This document shows, piece by piece, positions 46,535 to 59,031 of a stretch of 64,000 nt of DNA. The first letter of the stretch is position 1, and every line of letters begins with the position of its first letter. The translations under genes were made by a program, and so were the position numbers. The DNA is from Dryococelus australis. Taxonomy: Eukaryota > Arthropoda > Insecta > Phasmatodea > Phasmatidae. The notes below the pieces were generated by a model. It did not search any database, was not told the origin of the DNA, and saw nothing but the letters and a program-made list of their open reading frames with translations. The stretch spans positions 273,266,900-273,330,899 of the forward strand of contig CM056993.1 in NCBI GenBank assembly GCA_029891345.1, written 5' to 3'.

Positions 46535-47092
46535 TCTGTATAATTGGCTTAAAGGGAGACAAGAAATGTAATTATTCCGAGCCAATTTCACGTTCATATG
46601 AGAAACATTTTTTGATATTTACGAAACATTTTGTTTGCAACAGTGCTGAGGTAAAGTGTGACAGAACTCACGTATGCGGTGCATAAAGGATTGGCTGGTT
46701 TTACATGTGAGGATCTATTTGCGTTTTAATTACTTATGGTAGTCTGTTGCACACAAAAACTGCTTCAGTATTCTTCGGGCGACAACGTGTGTGTGCTGAT
46801 GCGTTCAACGTATGCTGTGTAAAATACTCGTTGATCGTAACTGCGGTATATGTTAGGGGGAAGTTTGCCTAGGCCGTCAAATGGTGCGCAAAGCTACAGA
46901 AGAAAACATTTATGCAAAAACACTTCAACGTGCCTGAAGGATGTCTGCTCACGAACAGAATTAAGAAACTTTACATACGAACGTGTATTCAGTTTTTAGT
47001 TCCGTTCCCTGTTAATTTATGCATCTTTTTATTTGAGAGAAAATGACCAACCTATACACTCGCAATCAGTTTTTCGTATGAATGTAATGGTA
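46535..47092. other. AT-rich intergenic, nothing recognised
   Basis: No gene or repeat seen. Confidence 0.4.
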
Positions 47093-47517
47093 AATGCTGT
47101 TCACGATAAAGTGAGCATTTTTGAAATCAACCTAAGGAAAAAGTCTCTGCTACTAACATCAAATATTTTAGCGGGCGCACTAAGTGACATGCGCCCAGTA
47201 AAGTTGGTAACGATTGATGGAAAGTATTTCCATATATCTTAACGTCTATTAAAAAGTGTTAGGTCACCATTTGTGATAACTTAAATTATTTCTTTGGCGT
47301 TCTGTTTTTTTTTTAAAAGATCGAAGTATAAAAATGACCAGATTTTTAAAATGTTTTATTTTCCAATAATATCATAGTTTCACGTGAGCGACGCGTGAAT
47401 AAAGTGATGGAGCCCATGGTAACGTTATTTTACACAAGGCGGGAAAATACACAACAGGCATACAAGTAGACCTTAAGCAGGGCTTTCGAAAGTGCTCATT
47501 TTACCGTGAACAGCCTA
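47093..47517. mobile_element. MITE family B, copy 2
   Basis: Left end TGCTGTTCACGATAAAG, right end TTTTACCGTGAACAGCCTA, flanked by TA. Interior GGGCGCACTAAGTGACATGC is shared with the 53.2-kb copy in the same direction and with the 49.5-kb copy in reverse. Confidence 0.8.
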
Positions 47518-47559
47518 TACCTAATCTTTAAAATTTATATAGAGACGTGCGCCACACCT

Positions 47560-47765
47560 TGAATTTCTTATTATATCATGTAATTATGGTTTTGCCGCTG
47601 AAAATTCAATCGAGGCATCTTGCCGATGGAACGACTGCACACCAGTACTGCTGTGCGTCGAGTGTAGAGATGATGAAACAATTTATGCGTTTGCCGGGGT
47701 CGCTCTTAGTGCTTCCGCTCTCCTGTCATTCACGTATGCAAAATACGTTCAGTCAGGCGGCCACC
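47560..47765. mobile_element. Partial TTAA-type MITE
   Basis: Matches the reverse complement of ~10085-10290 (GACTGCACACCAGT, GCGTTTGCC, GGCGGCCACC) and ends beside TTAA at 47766-47769. The other end is missing. Confidence 0.6.
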
Positions 47766-48485
47766 TTAAGGTTTGCGTGCAAACTATTCTTCCAGTGAAT
47801 ATGGGTGACCGCCGTGGGGGAGATAGTCAAACACTGATCAGCTATGGATCTGACATGCTAGACTAACGAAGAAGTCAACATGTTAAAATATCCATATTAG
47901 TTATCTTGGCTTCAAGACGTGTAGCCTCAGCTCGTAAGCCAAGATTACCAGCCTGGAAATGGCTGAGAAAGAGTCGCCAAATTAAATTATCTCAGCATGC
48001 ATTCACTTAGCCATAGTAATTTTCCACTCCACTGATTATAAAAAAAATTGAAAACATGTATGTTTAAGTACTACTCTTTTAAATTATTTTTGGCAGTAAC
48101 ACTAAGATAAAAGAATTTTTCAAATGATGTAAAACATCAGTTTTTTTCTGTTTTGGCTCACTGGCAGTATGTTAAGACAGGCTGTGACGTGTGCTACGGG
48201 TGAAATTTTGGTAACACTCATATTACCATAGCATCGTCTGAGAGAAGTTTCACAAAACGAGGAGGCGAAAAGCATATTTCAAAAACAGCACAAGTGAAGA
48301 TCATTTAAATGGACTCGTGGTGTATCAGTAAATTGCAGTGTGAGATTAGATAAAGTGTCATTGATTGAGAACTTTGCAGAGAATAGATGTATAATGATTA
48401 TTAACCGTGGCAGGTAACAGACAGACTAAAGCATATTTATTGGTATAAGTAAATTGGCTAACTGCAATAGCTGTAATGTTTTTCA

Positions 48486-48489
<4 letters not shown>

Positions 48490-48571
<82 letters not shown>
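48490..48571. repeat. (AT)n microsatellite
   Basis: About 41 AT dinucleotides without interruption. Confidence 0.95.
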
Positions 48572-48572
<1 letters not shown>

Positions 48573-48869
48573 ATTTATCTATTGCTAGATAAATTATAAT
48601 ATTTTCAATTAATTATTTTTCTCACAAAATGTGAACAATCTTATATTTTGGGAAAAAGCTGATATATGTGTTATATGAATTGCAAAAACAAAGTATAATA
48701 GGTTCCAACAACTTTTGCAAATTGTGAAGACTTGGTCACTTCCGAACCAAAATTCTGGATACGCCACTGGGTTCAACGTTGACTCAGTATTTTGCGACTG
48801 TAACAGTGAATTTTCAAATCTGGTTTGTAGTTTAAACGAATTTTTGCGTGAAAAACAGAAACACGTAAG

Positions 48870-49120
48870 TTAGAAATATCGTAACACAGAAATTCATAAC
48901 TTAGAACTGTCATAACTTAGAAGAAGAAAACTAAAGATAGTCGTACAGTAGAAACGCGCAACTTCTTAAAACTATCGTAAGCTATAAACACAACGTTATT
49001 AAGTTCAGGAGTTAGAACCACATAACTCAGAAATTGTATAACTTAGAACTGGCATAACTAGAAAATTCTATCTTATGCATTTCTAAGTTAGCTATTTCTA
49101 AGTTGTGACAGCACCCCGCC
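48870..49120. repeat. Degenerate AACTTAGAA minisatellite
   Basis: Repeated CATAACTTAGAAnT-type phrases at irregular 15-30 bp spacing, ending with inverted forms (TTCTAAGTTAGC, TTCTAAGTTGTG). Confidence 0.55.
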
Positions 49121-49468
49121 AACTCTTTTCTTCTCATTCACGATAAAGATCGCCTGATTGATAGTTATTAGATTATTCAAATGTTTTTTATTATTCAATA
49201 TTGTTTCTAACCTATAAACAACTGCTGATTATTCAATACGGCGACAGCTTTATCTTCTGTTTTGGTTTTCAAACCAGAAGGGTGGTTGTAACAAATTTTT
49301 ACTCCGGATTCTACACTTCATTTTAGTTTGCCAGCTGGAATATATTATCTCACTGTACCCTTCAGTCCGGTCCGAGTATATGAAGGGAGTTTTTAATCAA
49401 TCAGAATTTTTCAATCAACAGCTGAAATATCACTGGGTTGCGTCTAACTGTCACGAAACTTCTTTGTA

Positions 49469-49895
49469 TAGGGCGTTCACGGTAAAATGTTCGCTTTTGA
49501 AAGCCCTGCTTAACATCTAATTGTATGCACGTTGTGTGTTCTTCCGTCTTACGTATAATTGTCATTGGCATGGGCCTCGTCGCTTTCTTCATCCGTCGGT
49601 CAAGTGAAACGGTAAAAATATTAGAAAAGTAAATATTTTTAAAATCTGCAAATTTTTACACTTCGACGCATTAAAAAAAAAAAAAAAAACAGAAAGCGAT
49701 AGAAGTAATTTGCGTTTTCACACATGGTTACCTAACACTTTTTATTCGATGTTAAGATATGGAACTACTTCCCTCCCCCCCCCCCCCCATCGTTAGCAAC
49801 TATACTGGGCGCATGTCACTCAGTCCGCTCGTTAAAATATATGCAGGTAGTGGCAGTGACTTTTTTCTAAGGTTAACTTCAAAATGTGTATAACA
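49469..49895. mobile_element. MITE family B, copy 3
   Basis: Left end TAGGGCGTTCACGGTAAAA preceded by TA. Interior CATCCGTCGGTCAAGTGAAA and GCGCATGTCACTCAGTCCGC match other copies. The right terminal repeat is degraded. Confidence 0.7.
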
Positions 49896-50149
49896 TGTGA
49901 GTACCAGTACAAGGATTTGAAGGCATTCCTCATTATCGTTCATGTTCGTCGGAACCTTCTGTTAAACTGTACAAAATATCCTTATCACAACTAAGCATAC
50001 TATAAGATGGATTACAAATGTTATCAATTATTTTAATACAGAAACATTCTTGCCTATACGTGAAACATTGGAAATACTTAATAATACCAGCACATTGGAC
50101 GAATGTTTAATAGTTTCAAGAGAAAACGTGTATGTCAAACATTCTGCAA

Positions 50150-50440
50150 CCCGGCGAAGTGGCGCAATGGTTTTAAATTCGGGAGACCTGGGTTAGAATC
50201 CTTGTCCGGCCATCCCGATTTCGGTTTCTTGAAACTACTCCAGGCGAATGCTGGGGTGGGTCCTTACTACCCGTAGAATACAGGTCTGGACGCTCGCCTA
50301 TCTAACAATGTTAACGAATTGACCCCCTTAATGACTGATTTAGTTCATGCAGTAGCCGCAGATCGCTGCAAACAAACTAGTGTTGTTAGCATTGCTGGTA
50401 TAGGGAAAACAAATAGAAAAATGAATGTAATTTTCCCATT
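50150..50440 (+). mobile_element. tRNA-derived SINE
   Basis: A box GAAGTGGCGCAATGG, B box CTGGGTTAGAATCCTTG, then a body with GGCCATCCCGATTTCGG and CTCCAGGCGAATGCTGGGGT, a layout familiar from widespread insect/arthropod SINEs. It ends in an A-rich stretch near 50400-50440. Confidence 0.65.
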
Positions 50441-50559
50441 TTAAGGAAAAAATTGCAGTTCATCTCCCTATGCTCGCCATGTCAATAACACTACTTCGGT
50501 AGCAGCGCTCTGCGGCTGGGTTCATGAACTAAATGGGTATATAAGGGCGTCAACTTTTC

Positions 50560-51068
50560 AAGCTAGTGCCCAGACCTGTCTTCTACGGCCGTGCTACAGA
50601 CCAAGGGAAATTTATTGCATGCTCCTGTTTCTCTGGACAACTTGCTCCGACTCTAATGACATCGCTGTCGACAAGATGTTATGAGCCGTTTGTATGTATC
50701 TTGTTTATATTTCCACCGCATGTAAAATTAACATTGTCATGGACCTTATCACTTCATTCTCGCCTCTATCAAGGGGAACTGCGAAATTATTAGAAACGTG
50801 AATATTTTTAATATGTTGTTACTGTTGTACTTACATGCAGTAAAAAAAATAATACAGAAAGCAAAAGAAAATATTTTTGTATATACGAATGTTTATTGAA
50901 TGGTTTTAATTTAACGTCGAGAGACAAACTACTTTTTCTTCCGTCATCGCAAACTTTACTGATTACCATGACAGTCAATGTGCCAGTTAAAATATACTCA
51001 GGTAAGGGCAGTGACATTTTTCGAGGGCTGATTTCAAAAGTTCTCACTTTGCCGTGAACAGCTTTTAT
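50560..51068. mobile_element. MITE family B, copy 4, left end lost
   Basis: Right end AGTTCTCACTTTGCCGTGAACAG with interior matching copies 1 and 3. The left terminal repeat is replaced by unrelated DNA. Confidence 0.6.
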
Positions 51069-51104
51069 ATAATTTTACTGCAATTAGCATATCAATGTCC
51101 CTGC

Positions 51105-51560
51105 CAATAAATAATTTCAAAAATGTTCCTCTCTTCCCGCGGAAAATTCCAGAACGCACCATTCCATGTCAACGGCGACCATTTTTTCAGACAGTAAAAA
51201 GATGCCCAAAACCGACGGCGAGCATTTTGGCAGCCAGTGGAAAATATCCCCCCGAAATCGATTTCCTATTAGGCCAATGAGCACATACGTCGACGGCGGT
51301 TAATTTGGTAGCCAGGAAAAGTCGCCAGCAACCGACGGTGGTCATTTTGGTAGCTAGTCGGAATAATTTTGGCGGTACTGGCGGCCATATTGGCAGCCAA
51401 CACGGACTGAAGTTCGTATATGCGATTACCACTGTAACAATGGCGCCCACACACCGACGTCCGGCCGCGACGAAGCCCCAGCCAGCACTACCCCCAGAGG
51501 TCTTCACGACAAGCCCCACCGCCGCGGCGGCCATCTTGGCCACGCAGGATAAAACCCGAC
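51105..51560. repeat. Terminal inverted repeat of element B
   Basis: Six copies of a GCGGCCATTTTGGYAGCC-like motif at about 51172, 51215, 51292, 51335, 51380 and 51522. The inner part matches 11450-11580 of element A. Confidence 0.75.
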
Positions 51561-51931
51561 CAGAATAATAATGAGCCACGCAATTGGGAGGTCATGAACA
51601 TGATAAGCAGTCCTAGGAGTATGTATGTAAGAAGAGGGTGGGAGAGAGGGAAACAAACAGTGATACAAATCCAACGAAGCGCTCTCTGTGGCACAACCCA
51701 CATATACATACTACTCTTACGAGTACGTATGATCGGAGTGGTACATGCGATAATGTCAATTCGCCTTAAGAGGAACATGTAGTATGAGTTGGTCACCCCT
51801 GCGAGCGACAGCAGCAGCAGCCAGCTGGAAGATGCTAATGCGTGCACCCTCCACTGCCTAGACCAGTGTGTGGGGAAGGAAGGGGTTGCTGGCGGATGTA
51901 AACGTGGGAGGGGGGCACATATGCTGTAGCA

Positions 51932-51939
51932 TATAAATA
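51932..51939 (+). promoter_or_regulatory. TATA box at inner edge of the terminal repeat
   Basis: TATAAATA, preceded by a GGGAGGGGGG stretch. No convincing coding start follows closely. Confidence 0.35.
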
Positions 51940-52149
51940 CACCCCCCGTCAAGGATACTCGTTTAATCATCTCACAGCTTCCACGTTGCTATCATCACAC
52001 CGACCAGCTGCACCGTCACCTTGCACCAGCGCCATAAGAGAGACATACAGCCCGACTGATCTGCATCTACGTGGTGAGTGAACAGTAGCACATCGCGACA
52101 GGTATTACCACGTGTATTTATAATATACATTAAAGTAATTCGAAAGGGG

Positions 52150-52570
52150 TGCCAACACTCTTAATCCACTGGTAAAAGCAGGGGTTTTGGTCGTAGAATC
52201 CCAATAATAATGTGTTTATTCCCATGGAGGAACATGGATAAACAAAATATAAAAAACACAAGCACCTGCTATAGTGTGCATCATATCAGTCGTGGTCCGT
52301 TTAACATGATGTGTACGATACAGCTATATGGGTACCAACACCCATGATTCGCCAGGATCCAACCTAAGTATACGTTTATTCCCAGTGGAGGAAACAGGTT
52401 AAGTACATTAAAAAAACACCTATAGTAAGATGTAACATTATGCAATGATAAAAACAAACACCACTAATACCAACACTCTTTATTCGCTGGTAAAAAAAAT
52501 ATAGCACAGGTTCTTTGGTCGAAGAAGTCCAATAATAACATGTTTATTCCCCACGGACGAACTTGGACAA
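52150..52570. repeat. Diverged direct repeat, ~316-bp period
   Basis: CCAACACTCTTAATCCACTG...TCCCAATAATAATGTGTTTA at 52152-52222 recurs as CCAACACTCTTTATTCGCTG...GTCCAATAATAACATGTTTA at 52469-52545. A third weaker unit lies at 52328-52390. Confidence 0.6.
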
Positions 52571-52666
52571 ACAATTTATTATACACGAGCACATGTTAAC
52601 GGTGCTATAGCATGCATCATGCCAGTCGTGGTCTGTTTAACACGTGGAAATGAGAAACTGATAGTG

Positions 52667-53125
52667 TCAGGATTCAAAATGGATACGAGCATGTGTGGTA
52701 TTGCCACGTTTCAAACCAACCCTCGGCCTTACACAAAAACACATCAGCATGTGGTTGACCACGTGCCATCCATGATCCTCCGACTTCTGCTGCATACAGC
52801 ACATGTACATGGCAGCGGAGCTTCTGCCCCTCCGAACTCTGCCGCATACACGACACAGTAGCAGGTGTGTAGCTTCCGGCTGCATCTCCTCACGCCATGT
52901 CCGCCACGTTATCTCCCGTCGGGACGTAAACAGCATGGAGTATCCCCCCGCGACGTCCAGTTGAGAAAACCATAGGTCATTAATGTGCATCCCTAGCTCA
53001 CCGCCATCCCACTTTGGCATCAATGCGGTGATAACCGTCGACCTTCCCTCCCAACCCTTGTCGACAATGTGCCGGAAAAACGTCAGCCTCTCCCGCTCCA
53101 CCCCATGCCGGGCGACAAAAATCAC
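52667..53125 (-). CDS. Unrecognised 152-codon open frame in element B
   Basis: The longest uninterrupted frame between the terminal repeat and PolB. Not recognised. It contains ALMPKWDGGELGMHINDLWF, a basic patch, and a Cys group (CRVCGRVRRG ... YMCCMQ) that could bind metal. The first codon of the frame is GTG; the first internal ATG would give ~115 codons. No second copy exists in the window because this side is missing from element A, so coding status cannot be tested by comparison. Confidence 0.3.
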   Translation of the reverse strand: MIFVARHGVERERLTFFRHIVDKGWEGRSTVITALMPKWDGGELGMHINDLWFSQLDVAGGYSMLFTSRREITWRTWREEMQPEATHLLLCRVCGRVRRGRSSAAMYMCCMQQKSEDHGWHVVNHMLMCFCVRPRVGLKRGNTTHARIHFES

Positions 53126-53186
53126 ACAGACCTGACTCTCTCCTCACGCTACAATGGAACACTTTTATATATTTCAAACATGCTTA

Positions 53187-53600
53187 AAGGTCGTTCACAA
53201 TAAAGTGAGCACTTTAGAAAAAAAGTCACTGCCCTCCCGTGCATTTTTTTAATGGGCGCACTGAGTGATGTTCGCCTGTAACGATGAATGGAAAGAAGTT
53301 CCATATTGTAACATCGAATTTAAAAAATTGTTAGGTAACCATTTGTGATAAGCTAAAATTATTTGTTTCGTTTTTTTTTTTTATTCATCGAAGTTTAAAA
53401 ATGAACAGAATTGTAAAGTATATACTTTCTTAATAATTCCAGTTTCATTTAACCCTTGCTGAAAGCTCTCTCATCTACACACTGTGTTTACTGCTTACAT
53501 TGCTATATTTATTTAAAAGTCACTCAACATGCTATTCATGCGCCGGTCAAGTGAAACTATGAAATATAATAGAAAGGTAACATTTATAAACAAATGTACA
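53187..53600. mobile_element. MITE family B, copy 5, inside element B
   Basis: Left end AGGTCGTTCACAATAAAG. Interior GGGCGCACTGAGTGATG and CATGCGCCGGTCAAGTGAAA as in other copies. The right terminal repeat is not found. Confidence 0.65.
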
Positions 53601-55504
53601 CATTTTGTACACGTGTGTGTATGTGAGAATGTGATTAGCCCTATCCTGTGGTATTTTTATTAGTAAAATCTGCATTAGCCGGCCATGTGTGCACAAGTGG
53701 GATGGCGGCGACGGGGGCTCTTGGCCAGCACGCGGTACCATAACACGCTCGCCCCCCTCCAAAGTGCTCGGAGTTCCAGCCCCGGTCAGGCCATTGGTTT
53801 CTTTTATGTTGTTTTTACAAGTAGGAGACGTGCCGGGAACCTCCCGTTCCTTCATTCCGTCCATACACACTTCACCTCACCCTCATCGATGGTAAGAGGA
53901 GGTCAAAAAATACGCTTCATAAAATAAATATCATGCCAGGCAATGCTGTAGGTCGGTGGGACCTTTCATAGGGCCTCCCGCCCCTTTTTCCGACGATGCT
54001 TGATACTCAAGTCAACACACACCTCATCGGCTCCCAAGACCTTGACTTAAAGAACCACCAAAAAAATATGTTTGATATGTATCGGCACATTCAGTGCCTG
54101 GGAGCTGCATTGGGGGATGGAGAGTTATCTTAACACTCGTGCATAGAGTGTGCAGGAGCACCCCGAGTTGGCCAATGCTTAACAAAAAATAATAATAAAA
54201 AAAATTAATTTTTCTTTCCAATCTAGTAAATCTAGTCGGGCCCTAGTGGCCCAGCGTTACATTGGGATAGTGTTATGATGGAATGCTCTGGCGTGGTGTA
54301 TGCGGGAGTAACCAGAGACAAAAACCATGCCACGTAGTAATATTTTATTTACTGTATATGTCGAATGGGGCACGTTCCCAGTGCCTTGGTGTTGGGTCAG
54401 CGGATATGGAGTTATCGGAACACTCGCATGTAGATCTTGCAGAAGCATCCCGAGTTTCGCACTGCCACACAAAAAAAAAGTTGTTTTATTCTGTTCCCAG
54501 TTCCAGGCTGTTGAAGCAGGGATGTCAAGGTGTCGAGTCGCTCTGGCAGGTGCATGCCGGAGGCTCTCAAAATATATATCACAGGCAATCCAATGCTTTT
54601 CTGTCCTATATTTAGTATTGGTCCACCATGACCTATGTTAGTGCTCATGACCTCACACCTACTGATGAATATACTTTCCCAATATTATCCATTTATTTTA
54701 CTCCTACTAAAGTGCCTGTTCTCATGTAAATATTTATGTTAGGTTTAAAACATTGTCACATTCCCCTCGCAGGCTTCTTAGGCCTAAAGTGTGGTCCATA
54801 GGGATACACCTCCTGGCCTGCATAGTGAGTGGTGGTGTTGAGCCAAGCTCCATCACCCCCGACACAGCCCCCAGTCAAGTCGACGAAGAAGCAGAGGGAG
54901 AGAAGTCTTCTGTTGTTGATTAACTTTAAACCTGTTCTTCTTCCAAATAAGGGCATCTTTGCAGCCATTGTTCACCTTCGTTCCCTCACTCTCATTACAA
55001 CCATCATCAACATCACAACAACTGCAGCATCGAACATCACCAACTACTTCTACAATGTTGTCATAGCTCACACCCTCTCAGACACCCTCATCACCTACTC
55101 TTGAAGATCCGATATGGCGGCCAGCCCTTCATTGTGGTTTCTGTGATCTGGCATTTATGGATCACACAAATGGTCTTCAGCAAGAGGCAAACCGTGCTCT
55201 CAATCCTTTCAGGGAGGCACTGCCACTCATCTACAATAGGTGCGGGAAATCCTAAACCCACACAAACAACTTAGGCAGGCATTGTGGCATGTGCACAGGT
55301 CTATCCTGGCAAGCTACTATGGCCCATTGAAAGTACTGTAACGAAGGTTTCCAACATACCAGCAACAATAGGTAACAAGAATGTGATTTTTGTGCCAATC
55401 CCAAGGCGAATCTCTAGAGTTATAGTAGGCAGTTAACATGTAACGATAACCTGCATGCTCACAGTGCAAAATGTACTGGACCAACACCACCACCCGCTAA
55501 ATGC
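53601..55504. other. Non-coding part of element B with a ~282-bp direct repeat
   Basis: CAGTGCCTGGGAGCTG, then GGAGTTATCTTAACACTCG, at 54092-54140 recurs at 54376-54425 (CAGTGCCTTGGTGTTG, GGAGTTATCGGAACACTCG). No protein blocks are recognised. Part may be insertion into the element. Confidence 0.4.
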
Positions 55505-58500
55505 TTGTGTAAGACCAATGATTGGTCTTCCATTACTGCTAGGGGAAGGGCCTTCCACCTCACCCCAGCCTGGACTGTCGACCACTCCACAGCCATCACA
55601 CTTTGGCCCTGCATGCGAGATTGCCATCAAAGAACAATGTCCATATCACGCTCCCATTCTCACCGGGGCTCTGGTGCGGCCAATGAGAACGGCTTTGGGG
55701 AGGAGGAGAGTGTGTTTAGGGGTGTGATGGGGACATATATCATTGATAAAAAACCCTTGAGCATTGCCATTGATATTTGTGGCTACCTTGAGGGTATGAA
55801 GACCGGCATCATTAGCCAACTGGAGCAGGAGATATTTGTTCAGGGCACCATTAAATTTAACATCATTCTGGAGTATATGTATGGTAAGCCTGGGCCACAT
55901 GAGGATGATTCTGATCAATGAGCGTTCAAGACAAAGAACATGCTGCTCTACAATGTAGCCTATGTGGAAGATGCTGTGATGAATGTCATCGCTAAGATAT
56001 GCCAGGAGGAAGTGGAGTACATAGGGAAGGGCAGCAGCAGGGCGCTCACTGTGGTGAAGAGGCTCCAGCTGTACATCAATAAGCTCGACCCCTTCGAGCC
56101 TCCTCCATTGCCAGGTCTGCTGAAATAGCTGTGAAGAAGGAAATCATCAATCTCAATAACTACAACCAGCAGTACTTCAAATGGGTGATCCTGGCATACT
56201 ACATAGATGGGCCAAAGTGTGGCCGCATCAACCAGTGCTACCTCGACTTGGAGGCCAGGTACGACTTCACTGAACTGGCCTTCCCAAACCCTCTGTATCA
56301 GATACCCCTGTTCGAGTGGAAGAACCCAGGGGTCAGCATCAATATCTATGCTTGCAAGGAAGACAATACCATCCCCCAATATGAGTATCAAAGGAGGAGC
56401 AGACCACCCACTTCGATCTATTTCTCATGAGGGAAGATTGCAATGCACATTACTGCCTCATAGCTGATTTCTCTTGCCTTCTATGCTTGCAGGTGACCAA
56501 CCATAAACACAATCCAAGTCTGGAAGCAATGTCTGCAAGCACACAATGACCTGCCATGGGTAACAGGGTTCACAAGTACAGAGTCTCTGGCTGAGTACGA
56601 GAGTTACTACAATGACCACATCACTGTCTCTGCCAACATACCCACCATGGAGAATGGGCAGTCTCTTGTGTTCATGTTTCAGATCTTCCATCGACAAAGT
56701 ACCTATAGTCATGTACTCGGATTTCGAGGTGTACTTATAGCCTGCACAGACATGTCAACAGGACCCAACAACATCATATACCTATAGGTACCAAAAGCAC
56801 ATGACCTATAGCTATGGAATGTATGCCAAGGTGGACATCATCATACTGCCAGCCAAGACTGCCGGCCTCCCCACTGACATGAAGACGTGTGCCAGGGAGG
56901 ATGCCAGCAAATACTTCATGGCAACATTTTGAGGAATGGTGCTCTGGTGAAGGATATATATAGCCAGTCTGAGCCAATGCGACCACTGATGCCAGGCATA
57001 TGGGCTGTCTATAATAGGGCCACCACATGCTACCTCTGTTCGGATCCCTTCACCAGAGCAAACTGGAAGGTTCGTGACCATGACCACTCCATCAGAGTGT
57101 TCATTGGGGTGGCATGTAACAACTGCAGCAAGCTCTGATGCTACCCCAAATGCCTGCCAATCCTCTTCCACAACCTGGCATATGATGCACATTTTATCAT
57201 CACACAGCTTGGCTATGACCCAGAGGACATATTCATAATCCTGATCATGGAGGAAAAGCTGATCACCTTTAGCAAATGACTAAATGACAATTTCACTGTA
57301 CAGTTTGACACCTAAAGGTTCATGTCTGCCAGCTTTGTGATGCTCGCTCAGAACCTACTGTCTGTGGACGTTCATACCATGGTGGTGGTCTACACCAATC
57401 TGCAGCAGCTCGAGTTGGTGATATGGAAGGGTATGTTCCCCTATGATTACATCATGTTGTTGTGGATGCTCACTGAGCTGCAACTGCCAGGCATCACATC
57501 CTTCACCAACTGGTTTACCGGCACCACCATGAACGAGGAAGAGTACCGCCATTTGCAGGCGGCCCTACTCCTCTGCAATGTCTTCGAGAGCTTCAGGGTG
57601 CTCTGTCTGGCAACATGTGGATTGGACTGCGTCCAGTATGTGGGTACCGGGAATTCTCCTTCCATGCAAAGTTGCGCAGATGGGCGTGGAGTTAGAATGC
57701 CACATCGACGACGACGCTCATCTGTTCATCGAGGCTGGTATCTGGGAAGGGCTGACCCAGTGCTTCATACATCAAATAGTGGTGAACAACAAGGACCTGC
57801 CTGCCACATACAATGCTACTCGGCCATCTACCTACTTCTAGTATGTCTATGCCAATAACAGAGGGATGATGTTGCTGTCCCTGCTCTATGGAGGCTTTGA
57901 ATAGACCCACACCGATATTGACGAGATGTTGGTTCCAGGTGATGGTCTGATTAGATACATACTGGAGGTGGATGTAGACTACTTTGTTGCACTTCATGAG
58001 GAAAATCACAATCTGCTGTACCTGCCCATCATCGAGTGACCCCGGGATCCAGACAGCCCAAGCTGAAGACCACTCTTAAGAGGAAAACACACTATACCGT
58101 TCACTATGTCACCCTCAAGCAGACATTGGCTCATGGACTTTTGCTAAAGGTTGTCCACTGGGTCTCGAAGTTATGCCAGCAGGCGTGGCTAAAGCCATAC
58201 ATAGAGATGAACACCATCAAACGTCAGGTTGCCGCAAACACCTTAGAGCAGGACTTCTTCAAGCTAATGAATATTGCTATGTGTGGCAAGCTGATGGAGA
58301 ACAAGCACAACTGCCAGAAGATGGAGCTCGTTGGCACTGAGGTGCGATGAGGAAGCTCATCTCCAAGCTGGCATTCATTTGTCAGACAGTATATAGAGAC
58401 ATTTTATCTTTTTCAAGCTCGCTTACAAGCATATATTGTTGGAAAAACCAGTATATGCCAGCTTAGTAATACTGGACCTGTCGAAGACCCTAATATACTG

Positions 58501-59031
58501 CTTCCACTATGATGTAATGAAGGCATGGTATGGCCCTAACATGGTGTTGGTATACATGGATACTGATTCCTTCACCATGGTGATATTGTGCCAGGATTGC
58601 TACCCCAACCTGGCCTCAGACCCGGCGATCATTGCCGAGTTCGACCTTAGTGGCTACCCTTCACCCATCCTTGCTACTCCATTGCCAATGCAAAGGTCAG
58701 TAGCAAGTTTAAGGATGAGTGTGGGGGAACGGCATGATGGAGTTCGTCAGGCGGAGAGCCAAATTGTATGCTTATGCATGCAGGGACAAGGTCATGAAGC
58801 TGGGCCAAAGGGGTTCAGAAGAGTGTTGTCAATCGAGTCATTACCATCAAAGACTACAGGTGTGTTCTTCTGGATCACCAACCATTGAGGGTGCAGGTCC
58901 GTAGCATTTGGTTGCATCACCACAATATCTATACAGAATGCAGCAATAAGTTCGCACTGTTGTGGATGGGCAATAAGCATCAGATCTTGGACAACAGAAT
59001 ACATACCATCCCCTATGGCTATGTTGGGTAA
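55505..59031 (+). pseudogene. polB: Protein-primed family-B DNA polymerase of element B
   Basis: Long PolB read over many frames. The N-terminal extension is at 55740-56125 (DKKPLSIAIDICGYLEG, AFKTKNMLLYNV, VVKRLQLYINKLDPF); 56131-56430 has KKEIINLNNYNQQYFKWVIL. Exonuclease I is YSDFE at ~56714. A Cys/His block (CYLCSDPF...RDHDH) lies at ~57030-57085. Exonuclease II is FHNLAYDAHFI at ~57166 and the third exonuclease region is near 57430. The motif A region (~57840) reads VYANN, so the catalytic Asp seems lost. Motif B region is FFKLMNIAMCGKLMEN at ~58257; motif C is YMDTDS at 58553-58570. The C-terminus matches the element A fragment, and an in-frame stop ends it at ~59029. Many stops make it non-functional. 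Start uncertain. Confidence 0.85.

Noticed and set aside
38715..48775. CCAGTGGCG-type inverted motifs near 38727 and 48765 as ends of one 10-kb element
   Set aside because: The shared stretch is short (~12 bp) and the interval contains many independent elements; chance or unrelated termini cannot be excluded.
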